Shown piece after piece: positions 53,474 through 64,000 of a stretch of DNA of 64,000 bases. Positions within the stretch are counted from its first letter, which is position 1. Every line of letters begins with the position of its first letter. The position numbers and the translations under genes are program-made. Under the pieces are notes generated by a model. The model was not told where the DNA came from and did not search any database. It was given only the letters and a program-made list of their open reading frames with translations. Origin of the DNA: Acetobacter sp. DsW_063 (GTDB lineage Bacteria > Pseudomonadota > Alphaproteobacteria > Acetobacterales > Acetobacteraceae); the NCBI RefSeq assembly GCF_002153745.1, contig NZ_JOPL01000017.1, positions 1 to 64,000 of the forward strand, read 5' to 3'.

Positions 53474-55048
53474 ATGCCCAGCCCACAGCCCGGCCTGCGG
53501 TCCGACAGCGCGCCCGCCTCGCCGACCGACAAGAGTTTTTTCGCCCGGGGCGCGCTCCGGAAGTCGGTCGAGACGATTGAAAAGGAGAACGAGAGTCACG
53601 GCCTTCGCCGCAGCCTCGGCCCCGTGCAATTGACCATGCTTGGCGTCGGTTCGACCATCGGGGCGGGCATCTACGTGATGACCGGCACCGCCGCCGCCAA
53701 TTACGCCGGACCGGCCATTCTCCTGTCTTTCGTCATCGCGGGCCTGGCCTGCCTGTTTACGGCGCTTTCCTACGGCGAACTGGCTTCGGCAATGCCGGTT
53801 TCCGGATCCGCCTACAGCTACGCTTATGTCTCGCTGGGCGAACGCGCGGCGTGGTGGGTCGGCTGGCTGCTGCTGCTTGAATACGGCATCTCATGCGCCG
53901 GCGTGGCCTCAGGCTTTTCCGGCTATGCGGTCAGCCTGCTCGGCGATCTGGGCGTCCATGTGCCGGCCGCCCTGCATACAACACTCATCCAGACGACGAT
54001 GACCCCCGCGGGAATGCACGCCGTAGTTGGGCCGCGCATCGATGTTGTCGGCGCGGGCGTGGTTCTGTTCGTCACCGTGTTTCTGGTGATGGGGGTCGAG
54101 GAATCGGTGCGCATCAACACCGCGATCGTCATTCTGAAGGTCGGCGTATTGCTGATTTTTATGGTCGTTGGTCTGCGCGCCATCCATCCGGCTTACTGGA
54201 CGCCGTTTATCCCGCCTTCGGAAGGATCGTTCCACTACGGAATTCCCGGTATTTTCCGTGCAGCTTCCATCATCTTCTTCGCGTATGTCGGCTTCGAGGC
54301 CGTTTCGACGGCATCCTCGGAGGCGCGAAACCCGCGGCGCGATATTCCGATTGGCGTGATTGGTTCTCTGTTGATCTGCACTGTCGTCTATATCTGCGTC
54401 GCCGCCGTGCTCATCGGGGTTGTGCCGTGGAGAACGCTGGACGTCGCAGACCCGCTGGCTCTCGCAGTCGACGCGATCGGCTGGCCGTGGCTGGCGCTTT
54501 TGGTGAAAGTCGGCGCGGTGATCGGACTGTGCTCCGTCCTGTTCGGACTGCTGTATGGCCAGAGCCGGATTTTCTTCACGATCGCCCGTGACGGACTGCT
54601 GCCTCCCGCCTTCTGCATCCTGCATCCCCGCTTCCGCACACCGTGGAAGGGCGCGATCATTCTCGGCGCGACCGTGGCGCTTGCGACGGCCTTTCTTCCG
54701 ATCGACATCATCAGCGATCTGGTGAGCATCGGCACGGCGTCCGCATTCGGCGTGGTGTGCCTGACCGTCATCTGGGACCGTAACGCACGTCCCGATGCGA
54801 TTCGGCCCTTTCGGGTGCCGTTGGGCGGCGTGCGGATTCGCGGCGTTTGGATCGGCATTGCGCCTGCTCTGGGCATCGCTTTCTGCCTGATCATGGTCGG
54901 GCCGCTGTTCATCGACGTGGTGAGGGATTTGCTCGCCGGGAATCCGACGCCTGCGATTCTCCTTGCCTGTTATTTCGCATTGGGCGCCGGAATTTACCGC
55001 TATTACGGGCTGAAACACTCGCATCTTCGGGCTTCGACGACGTCATGA
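53474..55048 (+). CDS. APC-family amino acid permease
   Basis: Predicted 12-helix amino acid transporter of the cationic amino acid transporter (CAT/YfnA) group, 524 aa from ATG 53474; a frame open further left adds an unlikely basic tail. Diagnostic blocks are SLGPVQLTMLGVGSTIGAGIYVMTG in helix 1, GLACLFTALSYGELASAMPVSGSAYSYAYVSLGE, FFAYVGFEAVSTASSEARNPRRDIPIG and FGLLYGQSRIFFTIARDGLLP. GGAG occurs 13 nt before the start. Substrate is uncertain. Confidence 0.9.
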   Translation: MPSPQPGLRSDSAPASPTDKSFFARGALRKSVETIEKENESHGLRRSLGPVQLTMLGVGSTIGAGIYVMTGTAAANYAGPAILLSFVIAGLACLFTALSYGELASAMPVSGSAYSYAYVSLGERAAWWVGWLLLLEYGISCAGVASGFSGYAVSLLGDLGVHVPAALHTTLIQTTMTPAGMHAVVGPRIDVVGAGVVLFVTVFLVMGVEESVRINTAIVILKVGVLLIFMVVGLRAIHPAYWTPFIPPSEGSFHYGIPGIFRAASIIFFAYVGFEAVSTASSEARNPRRDIPIGVIGSLLICTVVYICVAAVLIGVVPWRTLDVADPLALAVDAIGWPWLALLVKVGAVIGLCSVLFGLLYGQSRIFFTIARDGLLPPAFCILHPRFRTPWKGAIILGATVALATAFLPIDIISDLVSIGTASAFGVVCLTVIWDRNARPDAIRPFRVPLGGVRIRGVWIGIAPALGIAFCLIMVGPLFIDVVRDLLAGNPTPAILLACYFALGAGIYRYYGLKHSHLRASTTS

Positions 55049-55107
55049 ACCCTCTGCGCCTTGACTTGGCTGGGCCACGCGGATAGTTCACCCACCACCG
55101 GCGCGAT

Positions 55108-55182
55108 GGCGGCGTAGCTCAGCGGTAGAGCAGGGGAATCATAATCCCTTGGTCGGCGGTTCAAATCCGTCCGCCGCTACCA
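55108..55182 (+). tRNA. tRNA-Met (CAT anticodon, elongator type)
   Basis: The 75-nt cloverleaf has acceptor GGCGGCG/CGCCGCT (first pair G-U), D-arm GCTC...GAGC, anticodon loop ATCATAA with anticodon CAT, T-arm GGCGG-TTCAAAT-CCGTC and encoded CCA. The paired first base and the anticodon stem lacking three G-C pairs argue against the initiator. A lysidine-modified tRNA-Ile2 is less likely by overall sequence. Confidence 0.93.
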
Positions 55183-55349
55183 TCGGCCGGTAATTTCTCC
55201 AGTTAAAAACGACTATTTAAACGCTTGCCAGGCCATCGCGGCTTGACGGCTGAGCGTCTCATCCCTTTGCTCAATGAGCCAGGGTGATCAATTGCGGGAA
55301 CTGGCGGCGGGCGCGGCAGGCGTCGTAACAACGCGCAGCAGGCGGTCCC

Positions 55350-56222
55350 ATGTCATCACGGTCTCCCCTCGCCATCGTCACCATGACCTATAATGAGGGC
55401 GATCTGGTCTCTGTCTGGTGTCGTCATTACGCGACGCAGGTCGGGGACGCCCGGTGTTACGTCATCGATCACGGATCGACAGATGGAAGCGTTTCCGATC
55501 TGGGAGACGTGAACATCGTGCGCATCCCCCGGTCTCCGCAGGATGACAAGATGAGAGCAGGATTCCTCTCCTGCTTCTGCGCCTCTTTGCTGTGTTGGTA
55601 CGACGCGGTGATCTACGTCGATATTGACGAGTTTCTGGTGGCGGATCCCGCACGGCACAACTCGCTGCTCGGCTATGCCGCGTCCGTGGAACAAGATGGC
55701 GTCAGAACCGCTATTGGCTTCGACGTTATTCACCCGTCCAGCGAAGAGCCGGCGATGGACTGGATCCGCCCGGTCAGCGAGCAGCGGCGGTGGCTGCGGT
55801 TCTCGAGCGCGATGTGCAAACCCGTTCTGATCCGCCAACCTGTGTCATGGGCGCCCGGTTTCCACTGCATCGACGCCCCACCGCGTTTCGACGATCTCTA
55901 TCTCTTTCACCTTCGTTACGCCGATCGCGACGCCGGGCTGTCACGTCTGGCCCGCACGCGCACGCAGCCATGGAAACGGCAGGACGCCGGGATGCACCAA
56001 CGCATGGCGGACGATCACTGGGACGCCATGCTTTCCGGCATGGCGGGGCTGGAACGTCGTGACGACATTGTTCTGGGAGAGAACGATCCGGCCCTGCGCG
56101 AATGGCTTGCGCGCGTGATGGAGAGCGCAGAATCCCGAACTGAAGAACTTTACAAGATCGATCTGCATCTTTCTGGCGACGCTCTCTGGCGGCTGCCGGA
56201 CCGGTTTGTCGGGACGTTTTAG
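55350..56222 (+). CDS. Family 2-type glycosyltransferase (DUF-like GT2 variant)
   Basis: The protein has 290 residues. The N-terminus reads LAIVTMTYNEGDLVSVWCRHYATQVG, then VIDHGSTDGS and the metal motif YVDIDEFLVAD, the pattern of the GT2-like family with DIDEF motif. The acceptor part is not recognised. The gene begins 167 bp after tRNA-Met on the same strand; no direct repeat of the tRNA end or integrase was found, so transfer is not supported. It probably modifies a surface glycan. Confidence 0.8.
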   Translation: MSSRSPLAIVTMTYNEGDLVSVWCRHYATQVGDARCYVIDHGSTDGSVSDLGDVNIVRIPRSPQDDKMRAGFLSCFCASLLCWYDAVIYVDIDEFLVADPARHNSLLGYAASVEQDGVRTAIGFDVIHPSSEEPAMDWIRPVSEQRRWLRFSSAMCKPVLIRQPVSWAPGFHCIDAPPRFDDLYLFHLRYADRDAGLSRLARTRTQPWKRQDAGMHQRMADDHWDAMLSGMAGLERRDDIVLGENDPALREWLARVMESAESRTEELYKIDLHLSGDALWRLPDRFVGTF

Positions 56223-56399
56223 GATGTCGCCGGATCGGATGAAACGGACGCGACGAATCGACTTCCGCGCTACAAAACAGCGTTTTTACCCGCGTGGGAG
56301 ACAAGACCACCGGCGCGATCTGTCCTAATCGCGATGGAACGGGCGAAGGTCATGAAGAGAACGGCAGGCAAGGCAACGACGTGAGGAAGCTCGCGCTCC

Positions 56400-57329
56400 C
56401 TAGACCACCCCTCCAGCGGTCTCCTCCAACGCCTCTCGCATCTCCTCCACGAGCGCTTCAAGCGCCGGGGGCAACCAGCGCGCCTCCCGAACATAGACGC
56501 CCAGATCAGTCAGCGCGTTTGCATCGTCGAGCGGCACATGCACCAGCCCGGTATCGCCCGGCTCCAGCGCCAGAGGCGACTGGAACGCGATACCCGCGCC
56601 TGCCGCCGCCATGCGGTTCATCAACTCGATCGAGCCCGTTTCGAGCACCACGTCCAGCTTGTCCCGGTATGGCCTGAGAAGCGGCTGCAGAACCCATTGC
56701 AACGAAAGAGAGCGTGACGGAAGAATCAGGCGATGCGTGACACATTCCGCCATCGTAACCGCCGCCTTCCCCGCAATCGGGTGACCAACGGGGGTAAGGA
56801 CGCCCAGGGGGAAATTGACTCTCGCGACCGGCATGAGATCGTTTGTCGGCGGCATCGAAAACGCCACCCCCAGATCGGTTCGCCCCTGCGCGAGCGCGTC
56901 GGCAATCATGTCAGGCGCTCCGGGTTCGACATGAAGGTTGACGCCAGGATGACGCGTCATCATGCGCTGCAGCACACGCACGAGAAGACCGCCCATAACC
57001 CCGGTCACGGCCATGATCCTGATGCTCCCTGCCCTCGCGCCCCTGAGCGCCGCAAGCCGCTCGTCGGTGCGCGTGGCGTCCTGAACCACCGTGACGATGT
57101 GGCGGGCCACAAGCTCCCCTGCCGCCGTCAGGGCCATGCCGCCCGGCAGCCGATCGAACAACGGCGCGCCGATCTCGGCTTCCATCTGCCCCAATTGCCG
57201 CGTCAGCGCGGACGGCGTCACGTTCAGCTGACGGGCCGCCTCCCGGATGGAGCCATGCTGGCGCACGGCGTCAAAATACAGCAACGCCCGGTCATGAAGG
57301 CGCAGCACGCGTCCAAGACGCCAATCCAT
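56400..57329 (-). CDS. LysR-type transcription regulator, end of xdh operon
   Basis: The protein has 309 residues. The N-terminal winged helix-turn-helix (LLYFDAVRQHGSIREAARQLNVTPSALTRQLGQMEAEIGAPLFDRLP) is followed by the two-lobed effector domain. ATG 57329 shares one base with the xdhC stop (TAATG), so it is translated with the purine-catabolic genes, and a purine intermediate is a reasonable effector. LysR regulators often control their own operon from a divergent gene; here it is downstream in the operon, which is less usual. Confidence 0.9.
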   Translation of the reverse strand: MDWRLGRVLRLHDRALLYFDAVRQHGSIREAARQLNVTPSALTRQLGQMEAEIGAPLFDRLPGGMALTAAGELVARHIVTVVQDATRTDERLAALRGARAGSIRIMAVTGVMGGLLVRVLQRMMTRHPGVNLHVEPGAPDMIADALAQGRTDLGVAFSMPPTNDLMPVARVNFPLGVLTPVGHPIAGKAAVTMAECVTHRLILPSRSLSLQWVLQPLLRPYRDKLDVVLETGSIELMNRMAAAGAGIAFQSPLALEPGDTGLVHVPLDDANALTDLGVYVREARWLPPALEALVEEMREALEETAGGVV

Positions 57330-58156
57330 TACGACGTTCTCTCCAAAGGCTTGGCGTGCAGCAGACGTTCGACGATTTCGGCGGCGACAAGGGCCGCGAT
57401 CACTTCAGGCCTCTTGTCGCGCACTCCGCGATCACCGATCGGGCAGATCAGCGTTGCGATCCGCTCGTCAGGCAAACCAATTTCACGAAAGCTGCTTTCA
57501 AACTTGCGGCGCTTCGTCGTCGATCCGATCATGCCGACATAAGCGAAATCTCCACGCTCAAGTAGCGCCGCGACGACCAACGCATCCAGAGCATGGCTGT
57601 GCGTGAGCACGAGGGCGCCAGAACCTGAAGGCGCGTCGGCGACGATGTTTTCCCAGTCGCCAGTTTCCTCGATCTCCACGCCTTGAGGAATAGCTCCGAA
57701 TTCCTCAGGCCGTGAGTCCGCCCAGATCAGGCGCAAAGGCAGCGCCGACAATGATGACGCCAGCGCACGACCGACATGGCCCGCCCCGAAAAGGATCAGC
57801 GTGGGACGTCTCGCACGTTCCTGTAGCAGCGAACGTTCAAGCGCGTCGAAGCCGTTCGCGTCGAGTCTTTCGATGCGCAGATCGACGCGCCCGCCGCAAC
57901 ACTGCCCTATTTCCGGTCCGAGAGGCACGGACAAGGTCCTTGTTCGCACGTCGCATGAAAGCGCCTCTCGTGCGGCGCAGGTCGCCCGCCACTCCAACTC
58001 GCCGCCCCCGATCGTACCACTGGCGGCGTCCGCGCTCACGAGCATGAAGGCCCCGGCCTCGCGTGGCGAGGAGCCCTGCGCCCGCGTGATCGTCACACAG
58101 GCGACAGGACGGCCATCGCCCCGCCAGCGGCGCAAGGCTTCGACCTTCTCATCCAT
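57329..58156 (-). CDS. xdhC: XdhC-type molybdenum cofactor maturation factor
   Basis: Start chosen at ATG 58156, which overlaps the xdhB stop by 8 nt and gives 275 aa; the longer open frame upstream is shadow of xdhB. XdhC binds molybdenum cofactor and helps its sulfuration and insertion into xanthine dehydrogenase. Family features are CVTITRAQGSSPREAGAFMLV, GTIGGGELEW, EIGQCCGGRVDL and the C-terminal Rossmann half LILFGAGHVGRALA with IGLPDERIATLICPIG. Confidence 0.93.
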   Translation of the reverse strand: MDEKVEALRRWRGDGRPVACVTITRAQGSSPREAGAFMLVSADAASGTIGGGELEWRATCAAREALSCDVRTRTLSVPLGPEIGQCCGGRVDLRIERLDANGFDALERSLLQERARRPTLILFGAGHVGRALASSLSALPLRLIWADSRPEEFGAIPQGVEIEETGDWENIVADAPSGSGALVLTHSHALDALVVAALLERGDFAYVGMIGSTTKRRKFESSFREIGLPDERIATLICPIGDRGVRDKRPEVIAALVAAEIVERLLHAKPLERTS

Positions 58157-60530
58157 CTGCGGGCGCGGAGGCCACGCGGGAACCCGCCGCTTCCCGCAAT
58201 CTGGCGGCGCAACGCAGGATCGTCTCCGGCGTCGCGGGCGCGTCGAGACGCGGACATGTGCGGTAGTCGTCGATGCTGGCCAGTGCGTCCGAGATCGCGT
58301 GCAGGACAGAAAAACCATGCACGAACGGCGGTTCTCCGACGGCCTTGGAGCGGAAGATCGTTTCCTCGCGATTTGGCGCTTCGTCGAGCAGGCGGACGCT
58401 GAAAACGCGAGGGCGATCGGAACAACCCGGGATTTTGTAAGTGCTTGGCGCGTGCGTCCGCAAGCGACCAGACGAGTCCCAGACCAGTTCCTCGGTCGTC
58501 AGCCAGCCCGCGCCCTGCACAAACGCGCCCTCGACCTGCCCTATATCGATGGCTGGATTTAGTGACCGCCCTGCGTCGTGGAGGATATCGACCCGCTCGA
58601 TCCGCATTTCTCCGGTCAGCAGGTCCACGGCGACTTCCGAGCAGGCGGCGCCATAGGCGAAGTAGAGAAAAGGGCGGCCGCGGCCAGTGTCCTGATCCCA
58701 GTGAATTTTCGGCGTTTTGTAAAAACCGCTGGAGGACAGGGACACCCGTGCGAAGTAAGCCGCTTTCACGAGTTCTGGAAACGGGATGGTGCGATCGCCG
58801 ACGCTGACGCCGTTGGCGCCGAACGTGACTGCGTCTTCGGCGACTTTCCATTTTTCGGCGGCGAACCCGACCAGCCGGGCCTTGATTCGCGTGACGGCAT
58901 CAAGCACCGCCATGCCGTTGAGGTCCGCGCCTGACGACGCCGCCGTGGCCGAGGTGTTGGGGACCTTCCCGGTGTTGGTCGCCGTAATGCGCACGCGCGA
59001 CGCATCGAGCGCCAGTTCGCGCATGACGACCTGCGTCATCTTCGTATGGAGCCCCTGCCCCATCTCGCACCCGCCATGGTTCACCTGCACGGAGCCATCC
59101 GTGTAGATATGAACCAGTGCGCCGGCCTGATTGTAATGCGTGGCGGTGAACGCGATGCCGAACTTGACCGGAGTCAGTGCGAGTCCACGCCTGATGAAAC
59201 GGCTGTCGGCATTGAAGCGCCGAGCCTCCTGTTTGCGTCCGAAATAGTCGCAGTCTTTTGCAAGCGCTTTCATGATATCGGCCGCGATCGAATCCTCGAC
59301 CTGCATATGATACGGTGTGACGTCACGCGGCGTGCCGGACTCATAGACGTTGCGCAGGCGAACTTCGAGCGGATCGAGGCCGGTGGCGTAAGCGATTTCC
59401 TCAATCACCCGCTCCGCGCCGCCAATGCCCTGCGGCCCGCCGAAGCCGCGATAAGCGGTGTTCGACTGCGTGTTGGTGCGCAGCGGCAGGGAGCGCAGCC
59501 GAACATCGGGATAGTAATAGGCGTTGTCTGCATGAAACAGCGCACGATCCGTCACAGGTCCTGACAGATCAGCCGACCAGCCGCAGCGTGCGGCCAGTGT
59601 CATGTCGACGGCGCGTATCCGACCATCATCGCCAAAACCGACGTCGTATTCGATGTGGAAATCGTGCCGCTTGCCGGTCGACATCATGTCGTCGTCCCGG
59701 TCGAGGCGCATCTTGGCAGGCCTGCCCGTCAGGGACGCCGCCAGTGCGGCGAGGCAGGCGACGGCGTTAGCCTGCGTCTCCTTCCCTCCAAAGCCTCCGC
59801 CCATTCGGCGGACCTCGACCGTCACCAGCGCACTCGGCAGATTGAGAACGTGGGTGATCATCACCTGCGTTTCGGTCGGGTGCTGGGTAGAGGACCAGAC
59901 GCGCATCTCCCCGTCCTCGCCGGGGATCGCCATTGCGGCCTGCCCTTCGAGGTAAAAGTGCTCCTGCCCGCCCATAGCCATTTCGCCCGTGAGACGGCGC
60001 GGCGCGTCGTTCAGGCCTTTCTCCACATCGCCACGACGCATGGTCAGGGAGCGCCAGACTAGATCGCCGCCCGCCGCCTTCGCCTGAGCGATGTCCAGCA
60101 CGGGCGGCTCTCGCTCGTAGTCGATTTTGGCGAGCATCGCCGCCGAGCGCGCCTGTGCGCGCGTCTCCGCGACGACGACAAACAGCAACTGCCCACAGAA
60201 CGAGACATCGTCGCTGGTCAGCAGCGGTTCGTCGTGTTTCCCGACGGGGCTTACGTCGTTCTCGCCGGGTATGTCTGCGGCGGTCAGCACCCGCACGACG
60301 CCCGGCGCCGCCCGCACGGCGTCGAGATCCATCGACAGAATGCGTCCGCGCGCCACGGTGGACAGGCCCGGCGCAAGGTGCAGCACCCCCTTGGGTTCAG
60401 GCAGATCGTCGATATAGGCGGCAGCGCCTGCTACGTGCAGTTCCGCGCTTTCATGCCGCAAAGAGTGCGAGGCCCGTCCCGGCGGCTGGCCGATCGTTTC
60501 ATCTTTCGGGATGGCGCCACCCTCAGGCAT
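58149..60530 (-). CDS. xdhB: Xanthine dehydrogenase molybdopterin-binding subunit
   Basis: Oxidises hypoxanthine and xanthine to urate. The protein has 793 residues. Molybdopterin-binding motifs include RRMGGGFGGKETQA near residue 245, the TNTQSNTAYRGFGGPQG substrate segment, GGCEMGQGLHTKMTQV and the catalytic Glu in KAVGEPPFVHGFS near the end. ATG 60530 overlaps the xdhA stop (ATGCCTGA). The split into XdhA and XdhB polypeptides and the following xdhC are the typical bacterial arrangement. Confidence 0.96.
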   Translation of the reverse strand: MPEGGAIPKDETIGQPPGRASHSLRHESAELHVAGAAAYIDDLPEPKGVLHLAPGLSTVARGRILSMDLDAVRAAPGVVRVLTAADIPGENDVSPVGKHDEPLLTSDDVSFCGQLLFVVVAETRAQARSAAMLAKIDYEREPPVLDIAQAKAAGGDLVWRSLTMRRGDVEKGLNDAPRRLTGEMAMGGQEHFYLEGQAAMAIPGEDGEMRVWSSTQHPTETQVMITHVLNLPSALVTVEVRRMGGGFGGKETQANAVACLAALAASLTGRPAKMRLDRDDDMMSTGKRHDFHIEYDVGFGDDGRIRAVDMTLAARCGWSADLSGPVTDRALFHADNAYYYPDVRLRSLPLRTNTQSNTAYRGFGGPQGIGGAERVIEEIAYATGLDPLEVRLRNVYESGTPRDVTPYHMQVEDSIAADIMKALAKDCDYFGRKQEARRFNADSRFIRRGLALTPVKFGIAFTATHYNQAGALVHIYTDGSVQVNHGGCEMGQGLHTKMTQVVMRELALDASRVRITATNTGKVPNTSATAASSGADLNGMAVLDAVTRIKARLVGFAAEKWKVAEDAVTFGANGVSVGDRTIPFPELVKAAYFARVSLSSSGFYKTPKIHWDQDTGRGRPFLYFAYGAACSEVAVDLLTGEMRIERVDILHDAGRSLNPAIDIGQVEGAFVQGAGWLTTEELVWDSSGRLRTHAPSTYKIPGCSDRPRVFSVRLLDEAPNREETIFRSKAVGEPPFVHGFSVLHAISDALASIDDYRTCPRLDAPATPETILRCAARLREAAGSRVASAPADG

Positions 60531-62004
60531 CGACCGCCTCCGTCGCAGACGCGTAGACAGAAACGCGCGCTCCGTCGGTTGTCTCGGCGTGGAAACGGGT
60601 CAGAAGATTTCGCGCAACTTCAAGACGGTACCAAGCACTTGCGCGCATGTCGCTCAACGGAGTGAAGTCCTGCGCCAGTGCTTCCCGCGCGGTCTCCAAC
60701 GCAGACTCGTCCCACAGACGCCCCATAAGCGCGGCCTCCGCCGCAGCAGCCCGCTTGGGGGTCCCCGCCATGCCGCCGAACGCGAGGCGAACTTCGCTGA
60801 TCGCGTCGCCTTCGATGCAGAGGGAAAACCCCGCCATCACAGCCGAGATATCCTGATCGAAGCGTTTGGAGACCTTGTATCCAGCGAACAGGGTTCCGGG
60901 TTTTGGTATCGGGATGAAAACGCCTTCGACGAATTCGCCGGGCGCTCGATCCTGCACGCCGTAATCAATGAAAAAACTTTCCAGCGGAATCCGCCGACGC
61001 GCATCGCCCCGACGCAGCAGAAGCTGCGCACCGGCTGCGATCAGAAGCGGAGGACCATCGCCGATGGGTGATCCATTCGCGATATTGCCGCACACAGTGC
61101 CAGAGTTTCGCACAGGCCGGGCGCCGATCCGCCGGATCGTCTCGCGCATTCCTGGCTGGAGCGCGCACAACGCATCCTCCGCTCGGCTCCATGTGACAGC
61201 GGCGCCGAGCGTGACGCCCGCTTCCGTCCGTTCGATTCGGTTAAGGTCGGGCGTCTGCCCGATAAAAACCACATGCGGCAGCGCGCGACCTTGCTTGGTC
61301 ACCCACAGGCCTACATCCGTAGCTCCCGCCACGATCCGGGCACCCGGGGTCGCGACCATGACCGCCGCCAGTTCGTCGGAAGACGCCGGAATGGTGACGC
61401 GCCCTTCCGTTCCCTCGAGACTTGCGCCCAGCCCGTCTGCGAGCGCGTCCAGACGTTGTGCGATATCGGCCTCGATAGCGTCGAACCGGTCTGGGCCTGC
61501 GTCCAGCGCCTGCTGCATGGCGCGGACGATCGGCGCGTAGCCGGTGCAGCGGCAAAGATTTCCGGCCAGCGCATCGTCGATCTCGGCGTCAGTCGGCGGG
61601 CGCCGCATCAACGCGGCGTGTTTGCGGAACGCGACCATCGACATGACGAATCCCGGCGTACAGAAGCCGCATTGCGATCCATGCTGATCGACCATGGCTT
61701 TTTGCACCGGGTGCAGCGCGCCGGACGGATCGCGCAAATCCTCCACGGTGTAGACCTGTGCGCCGTCCAGCATCGGCAGGAACTGGATGCATGCGTTGAC
61801 TGCGTTCCATTGCAGAGCGCCATCCTGGGGCGATCTCCGCACGACGAGGATCGTGCAGGCGCCGCAATCGCCTTCGTTACAGCCTTCCTTGGTTCCCTTG
61901 CGACCGCGCGTCTCACGCAGCCAGTCCAGCGCGGTCACGGTCGGCCCGACGTCACGCAGCGTGATCAGTTCGTCGCCCAGCCAGAACCTGATGGCGTCCC
62001 GCAT
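60523..62004 (-). CDS. xdhA: Xanthine dehydrogenase small subunit (2Fe-2S and FAD)
   Basis: The protein has 493 residues from ATG 62004, with AGGGGGG a few bases upstream; an upstream frame is not needed. The first 2Fe-2S domain has cysteines in GCNEGDCGACTILV and the second in QCGFCTPGFV and LCRCTGY. The FAD domain follows, with PGARIVAGATDVGLWVTKQGR and IGARPVRNSGTVCGNIANGSPIGD. It passes electrons from the molybdenum site in XdhB to NAD+. First of xdhABC-lysR. Confidence 0.95.
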   Translation of the reverse strand: MRDAIRFWLGDELITLRDVGPTVTALDWLRETRGRKGTKEGCNEGDCGACTILVVRRSPQDGALQWNAVNACIQFLPMLDGAQVYTVEDLRDPSGALHPVQKAMVDQHGSQCGFCTPGFVMSMVAFRKHAALMRRPPTDAEIDDALAGNLCRCTGYAPIVRAMQQALDAGPDRFDAIEADIAQRLDALADGLGASLEGTEGRVTIPASSDELAAVMVATPGARIVAGATDVGLWVTKQGRALPHVVFIGQTPDLNRIERTEAGVTLGAAVTWSRAEDALCALQPGMRETIRRIGARPVRNSGTVCGNIANGSPIGDGPPLLIAAGAQLLLRRGDARRRIPLESFFIDYGVQDRAPGEFVEGVFIPIPKPGTLFAGYKVSKRFDQDISAVMAGFSLCIEGDAISEVRLAFGGMAGTPKRAAAAEAALMGRLWDESALETAREALAQDFTPLSDMRASAWYRLEVARNLLTRFHAETTDGARVSVYASATEAVDA

Positions 62005-62132
62005 ATATCCCCCCTCACATGCACGAAACCAGACTGACTGCAGCGTACGCCCCAAACGCTCCCCATCCCCCCGGATGAAACGCCTGCACCGTCCGCCGTT
62101 CGGGGGCGCTCCCGAGCCGGTTCCGCAACGAT

Positions 62133-64000
<1,868 letters not shown>

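Noticed and set aside
53909-55024. 371-codon minus-strand frame opposite the APC permease
   Set aside because: Asp/Arg/His-rich antisense shadow of twelve membrane helices; no family content.
55108-56222. Genomic island at tRNA-Met
   Set aside because: No integrase, no direct repeat of the tRNA 3' end and no composition change were seen next to the tRNA.

Overview
The window looks like chromosome of a motile member of the Acetobacteraceae (Alphaproteobacteria). Pointers are FliX beside divergent flgI, a one-cysteine DksA, a CdnL/CarD regulator, the tmk-holB-metG-tatD-MBL order, high-GC codon use and a MetA of the acetyl-CoA-specific type. Genus is not decidable from sequence reading alone.

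Left part (1-18.4 kb): two abutting insertion sequences (a frameshifted ISNCY-type element running off the left edge and an IS30-type element), then fghA, a bestrophin-like channel, carD with a TPR/glycosyltransferase gene, a SulP transporter and an orphan TadG-like vWA protein. From 16.4 kb down to 10.3 kb on the minus strand lies the most unusual locus. It is a translationally coupled operon of a Cache-GAF-cyclase-like membrane sensor, an MlaE-type permease, an MlaF-type ATPase, an MCE (MlaD-type) protein and two lipoproteins. In it both enzyme domains have lost the residues that make them enzymes. A MATE exporter follows.

Middle (18.4-45 kb): tRNA-Thr, dksA, a flagellar basal-body set (fliX divergent from flgI, rod-binding protein, small coiled-coil protein), a TonB-dependent receptor behind an AT-rich region, marC, a uracil-DNA-glycosylase-family gene, a sirtuin, a DadA-type oxidase, a PAS-GGDEF-EAL protein, and metA behind a predicted promoter and a compact SAM-clan riboswitch candidate. 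Then come radC, a family 2 glycosyltransferase, the stress operon prkA-yeaH-spoVR, and tmk-holB-metG-tatD-MBL.

Right part (45-64 kb): the cell-wall set mltB-rlpA-dacC, a DedA protein paired with an ATP-grasp protein of unknown substrate, a lone short MCE protein, uppP, an APC permease, tRNA-Met and a second glycosyltransferase. Last is a purine/pyrimidine catabolic cluster on the minus strand: dihydropyrimidinase-like gene (cut by the right edge), HAD acid phosphatase, xdhA, xdhB, xdhC and a LysR regulator. Most operons show ATGA-type stop/start overlaps. All assignments come from reading motifs by eye; no database search was run.
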